Shown piece after piece: positions 36,236 to 46,281 of a DNA stretch of 64,000 nt. The stretch is taken from positions 934,179-998,178 of the forward strand of contig FJOG01000023.1 of NCBI GenBank assembly GCA_900073065.1, in the 5' to 3' direction. The notes below the pieces were generated by a model, which had not been told where the DNA came from, did no database searches, and saw nothing but the letters and a program-made list of their open reading frames with translations. This stretch comes from Phialocephala subalpina (Eukaryota; Ascomycota; Leotiomycetes; Helotiales; Mollisiaceae). Numbering within the stretch: position 1 is the stretch's first letter; each line of letters opens with the position of its first letter. The position numbers and the translations under genes were made by a program.

Positions 36236-37480
36236 ATGTCGACCTTCGCCAACCTGACCTACACTCCCACGGAGGAAGCAGAGATCAACCAATGGCTAAC
36301 CACCTCCGACCGCCTCAAGTCCTCCTCTGCCGATCAAAAATCTCTCTTCGATACCCTCAACACCCATCTCGCGTCTCGAACTACCCTCCTCGGTGCTAAG
36401 CCTTCAAAGGCAGACATCGCCCTCTACCAGTCCCTCGCACCCCAAGTCTCTTCATGGACTCCCGAGCAACGAACTGGGGAGCATGGACACCCGCATATCG
36501 TGCGCCACATCGACTTCATCCAGAACTCTCCCGTGTTCGGCCTCTCTGTCTCCGAAGCTGAGAAGGTAAAGGTCGACCTCGAAGAGATCCTCTACGTTAA
36601 GCCACCTGTTGATGCAAAGGCCGAGAAGGAAAGAGTGAAGAAGGAGAAAGCTGCTGCTGCCGCCGCCGCAGGTGGAGAGGCACCTCTGGGCGATCGTACG
36701 AACAAGAAGGATAAGAGCGCTGTTGAGAAGGTTGCGGATAAGGTGGTGGAGACGAAGGATACTGTTGTTGCAGCCGTGGCAGGCGAAGGTGCTGGCAAGG
36801 GAGAGCAGAAGAAAAAGGAGAAAAAAGAGAAAGCACCCAAGCCACAGAAGGCTCCAGCTCCAGCTGCACCGTTGTCACCTTGTCTGATTGATCTCAGAGT
36901 TGGACATATCTTGAAGGCTATCAAGCACCCAGAAGCTGATTCGCTGTATGTTTCTACGATTGCGATGGGTGACAAGGCCGGCACGGAAGATACACAGGAG
37001 TACGAGGGACAGGTTGTCAGGACTGTGTGCTCAGGTTTGAACGGACTCGTTCCATTGGAGGAGATGCAAGGACGCAAGGTGGTTGTGGTATGCAATTTGA
37101 AACCAGTCAAGATGAGAGGTATCAAGTCGTGTGCTATGGTTCTTGCTGCTTCACCAAGACTAAAGGAAGGCGAGGAAGATCACCATGCCGGACCAGTCGA
37201 ACTTGTTACTCCTCCTGCCGAGGCAAATGCTGGTGAGAGAGTGTTCTTCGAGGGATGGAAGGGAGAGCCTGAAGGTGTTTTGAACCCCAAGAAGAAGGTT
37301 TGGGAGATGATCCAACCTGGCTTCACTACTACCGCCGATTTGGAGGCTGCTTTCGATGCCGGTGTTGTGAGGGAGCTTAGCAAGGAAGGAGAGCCGGCAA
37401 AGACTGGTACTGGCAAGCTTGTCACAGAAGCTGGTGGTGTCTGCAAGGTCAAGAGCTTGGCTGGTGCGATTATTAGATAG
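36236..37480 (+). CDS. ARC1: Arc1/EMAPII-type tRNA-binding cofactor of aminoacyl-tRNA synthetases
   Basis: A single exon of 414 residues starts at the ATG at 36236, after a leader ending CAGAACC. Residues 1-120 form a GST-C-like helical domain, which in yeast Arc1 docks Met- and Glu-tRNA synthetases. Residues about 120-205 are a Lys/Ala/Glu-rich linker with strong positive charge that binds tRNA. From about residue 212 the OB-fold tRNA_bind domain begins (PCLIDLRVGHILKAIKHPEA, then VVRTVCSGLNGLVP, VVCNLKPVKMRGIKS). The C-terminal EMAPII-like extension follows to residue 414, including NPKKKVWEMIQP. The protein acts in the cytoplasm, raising tRNA affinity of its synthetase partners. Length and layout match Arc1 and AIMP1. 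No introns are needed. Identity is firm at the family level. Confidence 0.92.
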   Translation: MSTFANLTYTPTEEAEINQWLTTSDRLKSSSADQKSLFDTLNTHLASRTTLLGAKPSKADIALYQSLAPQVSSWTPEQRTGEHGHPHIVRHIDFIQNSPVFGLSVSEAEKVKVDLEEILYVKPPVDAKAEKERVKKEKAAAAAAAGGEAPLGDRTNKKDKSAVEKVADKVVETKDTVVAAVAGEGAGKGEQKKKEKKEKAPKPQKAPAPAAPLSPCLIDLRVGHILKAIKHPEADSLYVSTIAMGDKAGTEDTQEYEGQVVRTVCSGLNGLVPLEEMQGRKVVVVCNLKPVKMRGIKSCAMVLAASPRLKEGEEDHHAGPVELVTPPAEANAGERVFFEGWKGEPEGVLNPKKKVWEMIQPGFTTTADLEAAFDAGVVRELSKEGEPAKTGTGKLVTEAGGVCKVKSLAGAIIR

Positions 37481-37604
37481 ATTTGGCATAGCTAGATGAT
37501 AGACTTTATGGCATGAGCACAATGAAGTGAAATTTGAGCCAATAACGCTTCTCATTGTCGAGTTTCTTCAATTAAAGTGAAAACATTACTACACAAGTCC
37601 TTAA

Positions 37605-39194
37605 CTAGCACCCACTCCCAGTCAAGCCCCTAACACCGCCACTCGAAATATAACTACAGCCTCCTTCTGCCCCCACTGCCGTCCCATTACTACCAAGGGT
37701 CATGGAGAAATTCTGAAAGGCGATATTGTAACACGGATGCACGTTCGAACAGCTCACGCTCGCAGACTTTGTCGTAGATGTCGTGTAGCCGGTGAAATTG
37801 ACAAACGCCACATTGGTTATTTCCACTAAAATTCATCAGTAAAACAAAAAAAAAGGCGAGGCAAAGAAAATAACTACTTAGAGACGTTCCCGAATATGAT
37901 CCATTATTTCCAGAAGATTCAGTGATGGCGGCACCAATTGAAGCCCCTTGTATGAAGAAGTTCTCAAAGCGGATATTTTGGACGACGCCCCTAGTTGGTA
38001 GTTAGTCATGATCCAGGCAATCGAGTCGAAGGTGGGAAGGAGAGAAGTGGAACGGAATGAAAAGAACTTACCACCCGCCTCCGCGAGGGAGATAATCAGA
38101 CTCATAAGATGTAGGCTGTGGCACGAGTGCGCCGACCCAAGTTTTAATGTAGGCACCATTTTCCATATCCTTATTGTAGGTGAGAATATTGGCGTCTTTC
38201 ACAATGACATTGATCACCGATGAGTCTTCGAGGTACTGTCCCAAACTTCCGATAGCGATGCCATTCCCGCCGTGGCAAGTGATCTTTGTTCTAGTTAGGA
38301 TGGTAATAAGAAGCTTCGAGACTGTGACGTACATTTTGGACAAAGATGTTGTATGATCGAGGTTTGATGGCAATACAGTCATCTCCTCCTTGATAAACCA
38401 TGTTTGTAAGCTTTATATTATTTCCATCCATCGTATCGAAGCCGTCAGTGTTCTGCACCCAGTTTGTGCCATAGGGCACATTTACAGCAGTTGCATTGAC
38501 ATAGATATCGTCAAACCACATATTCGTGCCATTCATAATGTTGATGGACCACAGTGGAGGATCCTTGACGTAGACTGGAATAATTAGAGGATAGTTAAAC
38601 AGGGCAAGGCATAGGGACTTACAGTGTTCAACGAACACGTCGCTCACGTTCCAGAATACAAAAGGCATGGGTCGCCCTGGCTGGGTGACTTTCTGCTCGA
38701 CGTTGTACCAAGCATTGCCATTGCCGTAAATACCGCCTGAGCCATATCCATTGATGTAGATTCTCTCTCCAGTGATAACGAACCCTGCATGATGGTTCTG
38801 GAAGGCAATTGGATATGAATTGTTTCGCCAGTATGAGAGGTTATCAGACATCTGAACTCGTCAGCTTCCAGGCTCTCTGATCCGACATGTGCAAATAAGT
38901 ATCTTGACTTACAGTCCAAATCCCTTTCCAATCAATAGTAACATCGTAAATTACAGGGTTCAGCTTGGTGGCTATCCAATAGTTTTGACCTTCAGGAAAT
39001 TCTACAATTCCACCGTTGTTACATTCTTCGAATGCTCGAAGGATCTGCGGCGTATCGTCCTTCCTGTTTCCCAGAGCTTTGACTGTGCAGGTCTTCCCAT
39101 TGTTTGCAGGCCCCTTTGGAGCTGGACCCCATGGACTCGCTGTTGTGAGAGCAATACAAGCAGCAAACGCTGCCGTAACAATGGTTGATCGCAT
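37605..39194 (-). CDS. GH28 family enzyme, exo-polygalacturonase or rhamnosidase (RgxB-like)
   Basis: Six exons (39194-38913, 38851-38623, 38574-38333, 38283-38072, 37990-37878, 37825-37605) make 432 residues in phase. A signal peptide covers about residues 1-20 (MRSTIVTAAFAACIALTTAS), so the enzyme is secreted. The right-handed beta-helix of GH28 is signalled by its catalytic set: N-T-D214-G, G-G-D235-D236, and C-H255-G-G-N-G. The catalytic triad aspartates act by inversion. The expected RIK substrate-carboxylate motif is YIK (Tyr296-Ile-Lys298), so galacturonate recognition may differ. Several N-glycosylation sites are visible. It would act on pectin in the plant cell wall. The GGDDCIAIKP context fits exo-acting members. 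Substrate class is uncertain because of the Tyr. It is divergent from the PNPOx-like gene. Confidence 0.88.
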
Positions 39195-40576
39195 CTTCCA
39201 CTGGCAGACTGCTTGAGTGCAGGAAAGGCTTGTGTGGAGTCGAACGACATCGCAAGAGGATAGATATATGCAGAGCAATGAGTACGAATGCCCCACACGA
39301 AGTATTTTAATATTATCGACATGCAAATTCACAGTTCCGTCCGCAATTCACGACTTCCACCGAGCTCCAACTTGAAGCTTCCTGGTGATGGCGGATGACA
39401 GGATGCAGGTCCTGTCCCTGCCAGGCTACCATTGGACATTGAAGCACAAAAGCAAGAGCTGCCTTGCTACTTAAGACCTCATTGGAGGCAAAACTTCTCC
39501 AGGAACGGGGCTCCATTCTGATTGAGATCCCTTTCCCCAGATTAGGGATGAGGGGTGACGAAGATCTTTACGGGGAACTTTAGCCGCGTTGTAAGTAATC
39601 TTTGGCTTCGGACGGAATTGTCGCGAGGCCGAGATTGGACGAGCTGGTGGAGAGGAGGTGACGGATGTAATGAAGCGGAAATGACGAAAATTTAAGAATG
39701 CTCAAGGCTTCCTTTTGAGGTTTGGCACCATAGGAGGATGAGAAAAATTGGTCGGTCGACAAATCGAGGCGTTTGTTTATTGTCGGGAAAGCTAATTGGT
39801 ACTTCTCTGATGTTCTCAGCTATGACAACGTTGGCTCAATGGCATTTCCAATTGAAAGGGCATTTTGATGTCCACATCTTGACTTAAAGTCAACCTCGAC
39901 TAGCCACTCGATTTTCGTCTTTGACTTACAAAAGAGATGTTGTAATATTCGCGTACGGTTTCGATGGTATCGTAGCTGGTGTTGACAAAATCCCTATTCC
40001 AAAATCAGGGCTTTCTTGACTATTGTCTCGTTTCAATGCCTCTCCTGTTCACAGATCATGCAACTTGTGTGTATGTCGGGTGTCCATCCCTCGCGCCTTC
40101 CTCAACTCATGTGTCGCTGTTACCCTTTCTGTAACTCTGCAGTCTGCCACTCGTCCATTATGATATTCGTCTGCGTACCATTGCCATGGCTGCCCCGACG
40201 TTTGGCCGGTCAATTACAATACTGGCGTACACTTAAGTCGATTGTGTACCATGGTGAAGGCGTTGGCCTTGATACAAACGGATGTCGTCGCGTGTTGTTG
40301 ATAAGGCTGTGACATTCGCCGAAGAGAAATAGGACATAGACAGCGTGGGCCAATGAGACGTCGAGATAAGTTGTGGGGATAAAGTCGAACAAGGCTGCTT
40401 AGCCTTGCCTCATGTGTAAACGTCATGCATCGAGATAAACTTCTCAACTCCATGACACTTTCTTCGATTGTCTGTTCTTCACAAAGTTCTTTTTCTGTTC
40501 AAACCCTCAATCCGAATCACTCACATTCACCATAGCTTCCAAAGCCACCTCCCGTCTCTTGCGAATAGCTCGCGCC
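39195..40576. other. Divergent intergenic region
   Basis: Sequence between the GH28 gene and the PNPOx-like gene, containing both promoters. No additional gene, RNA or repeat is supported. Confidence 0.5.
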
Positions 40577-41683
40577 ATGTCAACAAACGCATCGACTCCG
40601 TCCAGCGTCGGTGTCGCTCCATGGCGACCCCTATTCTTGTCCCATCTCGAGAAGATGGACTCTCCCGAGTTCGTCTTCACGTCTCTGCATCCGGCTGAGA
40701 GCAAAGACTCTCCCGTTCCATATGTTCCTCGAGCACGCACGTGCATCTACAGAGGGATGTTTGCAGAACTCCCAGAGAACAAGCACAATGATGCACCACA
40801 AAACGAGCGTGTTTACGAGAGCGACTTGTTGACATTGACAACGGATGTGAGAATGCAAAAGGTTCCCGAGATCTTCGCTAGCTCTTCTGGTCATGGGAAT
40901 GTAGGACAGAGTCAGGGAAGTGGTGGTGGAGGACCTGTAGAAGCAGTCTTTTGGGTGAAAGCAACGATGACTCAATGGAGATTCAGAGGAGATGCTTATG
41001 TCGTTGGAGAAGACATTGAAGGCTCAGGTGAAGAGTCCAGCGGGACCAAAACGGTGAAGAGCAAGATTGGAGAGCGAATGAGGGTTGTCAAGGAAGAAGG
41101 AAAGGACAATTGGAGTTGGGGGACAGAACTCACAGCCCACTTTGGGAATCTTTCTCCTGGCATGCGGGGCAGCTTCAAGAATCCTGTCCCAGGTTCTCCA
41201 GTCTCTATTCCACCGGCGGACAAGTCTCTCGGACTGGGACAGAAGGTCATGGATTTGCATGATGAAGTTGCAAGGAGGAATTTCAGACTAGTGATTATTA
41301 AGGCGAGCGGCTGTTTCCTAAAGTTATTTTCGTATTTTGTTAGTTTTCAGTTGTGCTTTTACGGAGGACGTGGGGTATCTTTGTCCTCCATGTTGTGTGG
41401 AGTTTCACCGCGGCGGATAGCCGAGAGCTCGGCCGTATCACCTCCTTCCGGGCATGCTCCTCATGTCTCGTTATCGATCGTCATAGTATTCTTGTTCACG
41501 GCATTATTTGGAAGTTCACCCGGCTAACTCGATAACCAGCCGGATGTTGTCGAGCAGGTCGATTTGACCGAACCGGACAAGGCTCGGCGCTGGCAATACA
41601 CTTATGTCGGGCCTTCTGGAGGTCATACTGGGGAGGCAGGTAAGGACGTTGGAGAATGGAAAGTGGAGGAGCAATGGCCATAG
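40577..41683 (+). CDS. FMN-binding PNPOx-like protein (Alr4036 family)
   Basis: Two exons, 40577-41302 and 41540-41683, give 289 residues. The ATG at 40577 opens MSTNASTPSS; the preceding in-frame codons lack an ATG. The N-terminal part reads APWRPLFLSHLEKM, and the ARTCIYRGMF strand and a QWRFRGDAYVVG segment mark the split-barrel flavin fold of pyridoxamine-5'-phosphate-oxidase-like proteins. The second exon encodes PDVVEQVDLTEPDKARRWQY, the family C-terminal strand and Arg-rich end. The 237-base intron has AAG|GCGAGC at its 5' end; a GC-AG site keeps VIIK joined to PDVV, as expected from the family pattern. A GT at 41291 would also be in frame but would delete VIIK. The role is likely a flavin-dependent oxidoreductase of unknown substrate, cytosolic. 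Family call is good; the splice site is inferred. Confidence 0.75.
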
Positions 41684-44039
41684 GTTGACCTGGAGAGAAA
41701 GAATAGAAAGTAGAGTTCGATAGTGCTTCAGTCGTCGGCTAGATAGAGCAATCAAAGCTTGTTCAAGGACACGAACTCTATCAGCGTCAGCCAGGTCAGA
41801 AATTTTTTTTTTTTTGGGAGAACATGGGCTGATTGTGCGCGCAAGTCTCTCGTGATGCTGTATTTAAACTGACAGGGCAGTTTACCCGATCTTGGCTTTC
41901 ACTCTCGAGACCCATGCCGGTCCGAGCCACATCGTCTTTTGGCTTGACACCTGCACGTTGCGACTCTCCTTCTTTTCGTCCTCATGTCGTTTATATCCAC
42001 AATTTTCATTCTTCAGGTTTAGTTTGCTTCTCGAAACTTCTTATGGCGCGACTTCATCTCGGAGCCGTCCATGGATTTGCCAAGGCCCCTACGCTTGGAC
42101 AAATTGACCATAGCAAAGCGCAAATTTTGAGGCCTCGAGAGTTGTCCGAGTTGAACTTGGTTACACGCTGCGTTCCTCTGCATGTGTTTCCCACAAACTT
42201 TAATTGAGGTCGGCGACTAAGCTATGGAATCACGTTTTACTGCGTCGTTCCGCCAATGGATGTTTGTTGCACAGCTGCAAGTGTAGTGCCAGTCCGTGGA
42301 GATACTCGTAACAGCTCGTCCCAAGACAGCGGATGGCCATTCGGATCCTTCCTCGGTCCCTCAGATGCCCAAGTAACATCAGAAGATCGCGGTGAAAGTT
42401 GAAAAAAAGTTGTTGTGGGCGCGTAAGCTTCAACCAGGAATAAGAGCAAGTTGATTCGAAAGTGGAAGCAGATCTGGCCATGTGGTGTCTCTTAATTTTC
42501 ATGGTGGGCCGTGCCGCATGTGCATATGGAGGCTTTGCCGAGGAGACTGGCAGCCGTTGCATCATGATGAAATGGCGGACAAGACATGTTTTGAGGCTTT
42601 CCAGGGGGTTCGTGGGGGGAGAGCCAGCCGCCTTCAGGTACCGGCTTGAAAGTTGAAACGTCTCGCAGAAGCGCGGTATCCTCACAACGTGGATATCACC
42701 TGCATCTTCTGCCGGTTGAAGTGTTTCGATCTGCGTGACTCAGAAGCTTGCGTGGCTTTGTCCATTGTGAGTGAGGACCTGATAGCAAGTTTTCCAATTA
42801 CTTGGAACGGCAAAAGAAAAAGGTGAACAATTGATGTGATAGGGACAAGTGGCGCGGCAGATAGGGTCATGAATGCTTGAACAGCCACATGTCGGATAAG
42901 GACCATCGGATAGCATTTGATCTCAGTCTTTTCAATGCCCAAATTGTCTGTCGGCTTCCTGCCAAATGTTGGAAATGCTTGCGAATGCATGGGCTTCTGA
43001 ACTCCGAAGCGGAAGCAACCGGATTGCTTTTGAACACTTGTCGTGGGTGGTTTCCCAGCAGTCTGGGTGACTTCTCTCGTGTCTCGATGCCATATAATAG
43101 CGAGTGTGCCTGTGAACACGAACCAACCGAGTGCATTGCTAACCGCTTGGTAACAGCAGCTCGTAAGATGGCCAGTCAATTCTTTCTTCATTGTAGGACA
43201 AATCTCGAGGTTGATATTGCACGAGCCAGAATTGAAGATGTAGTTGTCAGAAAGGAACATGCTCTCAAGCTATCATGTAGGATGGCTTTACCCATCAGAT
43301 CTTCGATGCAGCCAATTCAACAACTATACCCCTCCATTTAAAGCTCCACGACCAAACCAATCAAAAGTTCCGATTCACGGCACTTCGTATGTGCATCCAA
43401 CTTAAGCCAACCATCCCTACCTTCGTACCTCGCACAACATTTAGCAACATTTCCCACGTGTCCAGCCAGCTTTGAGCTTCCTCTTGCTGAAGGCTGTTTC
43501 GACTCCCTCCAAGATCTGCTATATCTCCTCTCCTAACCTCTATCGGAAATATGCAGCCCCGCAGGGTTTGACCTCCAGAACGCATATCAAAACTCTAAGC
43601 AATCGTCGGCAGAACCAAACATCCGTGGGGGAGTCTCAAGAAAAGAAAGCACCTGCATGAAAAGTCTCTCCTCTGCATCAGAACCGAAGGCATTGCGGAC
43701 AGACCCTCCGGTACATACTTGTATCAACCTCAAGCATCCCTCCGTCCCTCAAAGAGGATTTAGATCTTCAAAGCCGGATCTACAACTATCGTCGGGCCAA
43801 TCCCGAACCATTGAACTAAAAACGACTAGCCCATACACCAGTGCCGAACCTTGCTCCTTCAACACCTCCACCACCACCAGAATGACGATTGTTTAGGACC
43901 CTTCTAATTCCCCTGGGGCTCGACAATTTCTCGATGTTCTTCTCTTCTCTGCCAACATCTGTTTCTTTGCGTGTCACTTGCATCACGAACTGGTTGTACC
44001 TGCCTTAAGTCCTTTTCTTGGCCTCACTTTGTCTCCACT
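41684..44039. other. Intergenic region with a poly-T run
   Basis: About 2.36 kb between two genes on the + strand. A run of 13 T lies at 41803-41815. Frames on the - strand at 42230-42685 (151 codons) and 42682-43260 (192 codons) show no motif, and their amino-acid mix (many Cys, His, Trp, Met) is not protein-like. I do not support a gene. Confidence 0.5.
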
Positions 44040-45365
44040 ATGGCGAGTTTCTCGATTCTGGAAGCTCTCGAAGCCCTCTGCACCTCAGTGCCAGAATGGA
44101 GCGACCGACTCGACGAACTCAACGGACAAATTGCTCTCCGCCAAATCGAATTGGCTCGATTGACAGAAAGCGAACGCCCTCCCACACGATCATTAAAGAA
44201 TAAGGGCTCCACCGAGTCTCTGCGACCGAAAGATGGGCACGAGAATCCCTTCCTCTCCCACGACCCCGAGAATCCAGACGACATTCAACTGAATCCGTTC
44301 GAAACTCCAAAGCTGAATCACAATGGATTTACCTCAAGTCCACGACCTGCGGGAAGAGCAACGACCCCTCCAAAGGCTAGCTCGAATCCACATCCATCTC
44401 CTGGCGGTTTAACGCGACAATCCTCTCATCCGACACCTCTGCCACCAGGAAGACCTGCTGGTCCAGCTCTGCGGAAACGGAAAACGGAATCACTTGCATC
44501 GAACGAATCAGTAGCACCGAAATACCGAACGAGATCTATGATCATTGTATACTACGACAGTGCTGTTCAGACAGCTTTTGAGGAACTGGTCAAGTTTGTG
44601 AGCGGGAGTAGAAATGCCATGCGAAAGGGGAAGATGGCTGCGAAGATGGCAGAGATGAAAAGGGCAGCGGAAATGGAAGTGGGGGATGACGATGATGATG
44701 ACGATGACGACGAAGATGGGGCGGACGGTCTGGTATCGAGCAGAGGAGAAGCCTTGATCGCGGCACAGAAAAAAGTCTCTATCAACAAGCAAGGCGAGAG
44801 TTTAGTTCCTGGTGGAATAGAAGCAGGAGATTCGGACAGTGGAGCAGATATGGCGATGCCGAAACTTCGATTCGTCTCGACGCGCCAGATGGGCCCTGCG
44901 AGAGACGCGATCACGAATAAGGACAATTTTGGGAGTACACTGAGTGTTGGACTATTACGAGGATACCGCAGAGCAGGAGGAGGAGCTCCGGACATTTTCG
45001 ATGAACTGGATAAAGGACTAGAATGGTGTCAAGGGCAATGCGAGCACGCAGCACACCAATTCCTTCGAGATGGCGAATGCGGCACCGAGATTGCGAATAT
45101 AAAGCGGAAACTGGTAGAGGTGAAGGAGTCTGCCGCGAAGGAAATAGAGAAGCTGAAGAAAGAGGAAGCGGCGAATCCCTCTCCGAAGCCGACGAAAGCA
45201 CCAGAACAGGAGAAGGAGAGACAATTGAAGACTCCCATGGTGCGACGAGAACTTGGATCTTTTAAGGATCTCGAGGTTGATGATATGGAAGTCGACGACG
45301 AAGGCGTAGACGACCTTGAACCACCAAAGTTGGTCTTCAAACGATCAAGAGATATTGGGCGTTGA
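44040..45365 (+). CDS. Unknown protein with acidic tract, conserved-looking
   Basis: A single-exon frame of 441 residues from the ATG at 44040, which follows a C-rich leader (CTCCACTATGG). The upstream in-frame extension is not needed. An N-terminal helix (SILEALEALCTSVPEW to ELARL) is followed by a Pro/Ser/Thr-rich disordered region with NPFxxx repeats (ENPFLSHDP, LNPFETP). A central compact segment reads YRTRSMIIVYYDSAVQTAFEELVKFVSGSRNAMRKGK. Next is a poly-Asp stretch (about residues 220-232), then another ordered block LRFVSTRQMGPARDAI and an amphipathic region with CQGQCEHAAHQFLRDGECGTEI. The C-terminus is a charged coiled coil plus acidic tail. No catalytic motif is visible. NPF motifs can recruit EH-domain proteins, and a cytoskeletal or trafficking role is possible, but that is inference only. 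Coding status is convincing; name is unknown. Confidence 0.75.
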   Translation: MASFSILEALEALCTSVPEWSDRLDELNGQIALRQIELARLTESERPPTRSLKNKGSTESLRPKDGHENPFLSHDPENPDDIQLNPFETPKLNHNGFTSSPRPAGRATTPPKASSNPHPSPGGLTRQSSHPTPLPPGRPAGPALRKRKTESLASNESVAPKYRTRSMIIVYYDSAVQTAFEELVKFVSGSRNAMRKGKMAAKMAEMKRAAEMEVGDDDDDDDDDEDGADGLVSSRGEALIAAQKKVSINKQGESLVPGGIEAGDSDSGADMAMPKLRFVSTRQMGPARDAITNKDNFGSTLSVGLLRGYRRAGGGAPDIFDELDKGLEWCQGQCEHAAHQFLRDGECGTEIANIKRKLVEVKESAAKEIEKLKKEEAANPSPKPTKAPEQEKERQLKTPMVRRELGSFKDLEVDDMEVDDEGVDDLEPPKLVFKRSRDIGR

Positions 45366-46281
45366 GAACGAGAACATGGCATTCATCACCCGTCACCATT
45401 TAATTTCTTGTCCATCTTTTATATTTATGATACCACGTCAAGCATTTTCAGCGAGCGAGCAAGCAAATGATTCTGGAATTTTGAATCGACCTGATGGGAA
45501 AGCTGCCTTCAACAGGAGGATGTTTTGAAACGTGCATCGTGAAGGGCGTCAATCAACATTTTTGAGATATACATCTGTTTGATCTAGTTAGGGAAAGGAG
45601 GCATAGCGGCGGTTCATTTTCTTGCATTTGAATCTGGGATCTTGGGTATGGCGGGATAATGGATTGAACGACACTCGTTACTATTTGGGTTGGGAAAAGC
45701 GTAGAGTCGATATATAGACTGAGCAATGAAGAGGTCTTTGAACGGTTGTCCGGAGATGGTTCAATGGGCAACTTGAATTTTGTGAAGCAAATCCGACATT
45801 TCTAGACCGTATTTCTTGATTTTGAGATTCGATGTTCGTCCAAAATTGCGCGTTTTTGTCTCAACTCTCCGCTAAAGGCGAGTGCCGCTGACTTGCTCTT
45901 CAAAACATTACCCATTGTCGCCCTCGAACGTTTACATACAATCCCTCATTAGTAGGATTTTATGAGAAGCTTGCTTCCTTCCTTTGTTGAAACGTTTTAC
46001 CTCGATGTCCTGTTCTAAGAAACGGCTTTGTCATTGGTGTGCGGGTTTCGAATGCAAGCGGAGGCATCTCCAGAGAACAAAGACGCAATTCTTTTTGAGA
46101 TCAACCCAAAACAGGAATATCACTTGATCGCTACTAAAAACACTTTTTATTGCCTGTGGAATTTACTTCTTAGCCGACGTTTCGAAACCGAGCTTTGGTT
46201 TACACCCCTCAACATCCTCCGTCACACCTCAGTAGCCCTACAATTCTAAATCCAGATTTTGGGGTCGTTATCGGTCCTGAT
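45366..46281. other. Intergenic region
   Basis: Between the acidic-tract gene and the kinase gene on the same strand. I see no feature beyond promoter and 3' UTR. Confidence 0.45.

Noticed and set aside
42230..43260. Two adjoining - strand frames of 151 and 192 codons
   Set aside because: No motif, no splice pattern, poor protein-like composition.
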